From Rachycentron canadum (lineage: Eukaryota > Chordata > Actinopteri > Carangiformes > Rachycentridae), in NCBI GenBank assembly GCA_038496675.1, contig CM076649.1, positions 16,871,478-16,935,477 of the forward strand: a stretch of 64,000 bases of DNA, written 5' to 3'. The notes beneath the pieces were generated by a model. It ran no database searches. It worked only from the letters and a program-made list of their open reading frames with translations, and had not been told where the DNA came from. A program made the position numbers and the translations under genes. Position 1 is the stretch's first letter; each line of letters begins with the position of its first letter. Below are positions 63,400 through 64,000 of the stretch, piece after piece.

Positions 63400-63720
63400 G
63401 ACTGCTCGTAGTTTACACCCATCATGCTCTGTTAATTACCTGCATGTCTCCAGAGCCTCCAGTTATATCCCCAGCGATAGCATTAAACAATCATATGTCA
63501 TAAATTGATCATATCTTCTAATCGCTTTAATTGCCCTTATTGCTTTGAGGATTACCTGGTTTGTGATGAGCCTTAAACTCTGGACTTCAAAACAAAAGAC
63601 AGACATGTGTAAAACAATGGCTGATATAAAAGATTGGTGGCTTCACCTCGCTGTGGGTCGAGGCTTCTTCACACAGGTTCTCTGCACGGAAAACAAAGTG
63701 GCTGCTGGGAAAACCTTTGT
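63400..63720. promoter_or_regulatory. Candidate conserved regulatory block (CNE-like) at the right edge
   Basis: Dense in homeodomain-type cores over a short span: GTTAATTACC (63431), GCATTAAACAATCATATG (SOX/homeobox-like), TAAATTGATCATATC, TCTAATCGC and CTTTAATTGCCC near 63520. No coding frame and no repeat signature. The texture is that of vertebrate developmental enhancers, but this is inference from one sequence. Confidence 0.3.
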
Positions 63721-64000
63721 TGTGCCATGATGGGGAATAGGGGTATTTGACTTAGATCTCCTTGATTGCTTGTGGGCTGTGGCTACACACCATTTGCTGC
63801 AGCTCTCGATATCTTTTTGTAGTGGAATGCATGGACCAGAATTGCTTTCAGCACAAACATTAATAATGTTTCTGCTCCATAACTCATAAAATCATACAGT
63901 ATAACATGAGAGGATTTAGACAAAGATGTTTCATGGTGGTGATATTTACTCTCTGAATGATAACATTGAAACAAATCTTTATCATACAGATAAGGAAATA
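63721..64000. other. Intergenic-type DNA at window end
   Basis: Nothing recognised. Confidence 0.4.

Overview
This is eukaryotic, almost wholly non-coding DNA, most likely from a spiny-rayed (percomorph) teleost fish. The evidence is: moderately AT-rich sequence with almost no long reading frames; long (AC)n/(GT)n, (CT)n and (AG)n microsatellites; a tRNA-derived SINE and a LINE remnant; and several dispersed repeats whose wording I recognise from percomorph genomes. There are no bacterial-style operons, no rRNA or intact tRNA genes, no CRISPR array and no viral gene.

One protein-coding locus can be supported. On the minus strand, an exon at 32097-31930 starts with a clean polypyrimidine/CAG acceptor, carries an ATG in good context at 32047, encodes a signal peptide followed by the N-terminus of a class 3 semaphorin (PRVFISFK, closest to SEMA3F), and ends at a phase-1 AAAG|GTAGG donor. 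About 2 kb upstream on the same strand lies a CpG-rich block (about 34.1-34.6 kb) that is probably the promoter and a non-coding first exon; its likely donor is at 34020 (AAG|GTGAGG). That leader would contain three short upstream ORFs. I found no further semaphorin exon, so 1-31929 is read as part of a long first coding intron. Everything to the right of about 34.6 kb is upstream flank.

Layout: 1-31.9 kb is the putative semaphorin intron, with one outlier-long unexplained reading frame (236 codons from ATG, minus strand, 14260-14970), a dispersed repeat at 16.39-16.63 kb, a minus-strand LINE reverse transcriptase C-terminal remnant at 22.97-23.43 kb, a SINE at 25.5-25.67 kb, and several blocks that look like conserved regulatory sequence (7.7, 12.1, 15.3, 19.4 and 31.1 kb). 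31.9-34.6 kb is the 5' end of the gene. 34.6-64 kb is intergenic or belongs to unrecognised transcripts. It contains regulatory-looking blocks at 35.9 and 63.4 kb, a speculative small spliced secreted ORF at 36.4-37.1 kb, and repeat relics at 43.8, 44.3, 45.2, 47.0, 48.6 and 49.5 kb, plus a perfect 17-bp hairpin at 59.0 kb.

I did not find a convincing new biological system. The items most worth a second look are the 236-codon ORF, the multi-uORF semaphorin leader, the small cysteine-containing ORF upstream of the CpG island, and the candidate enhancers in the long intron. All similarity statements are from reading and memory; no search was run.
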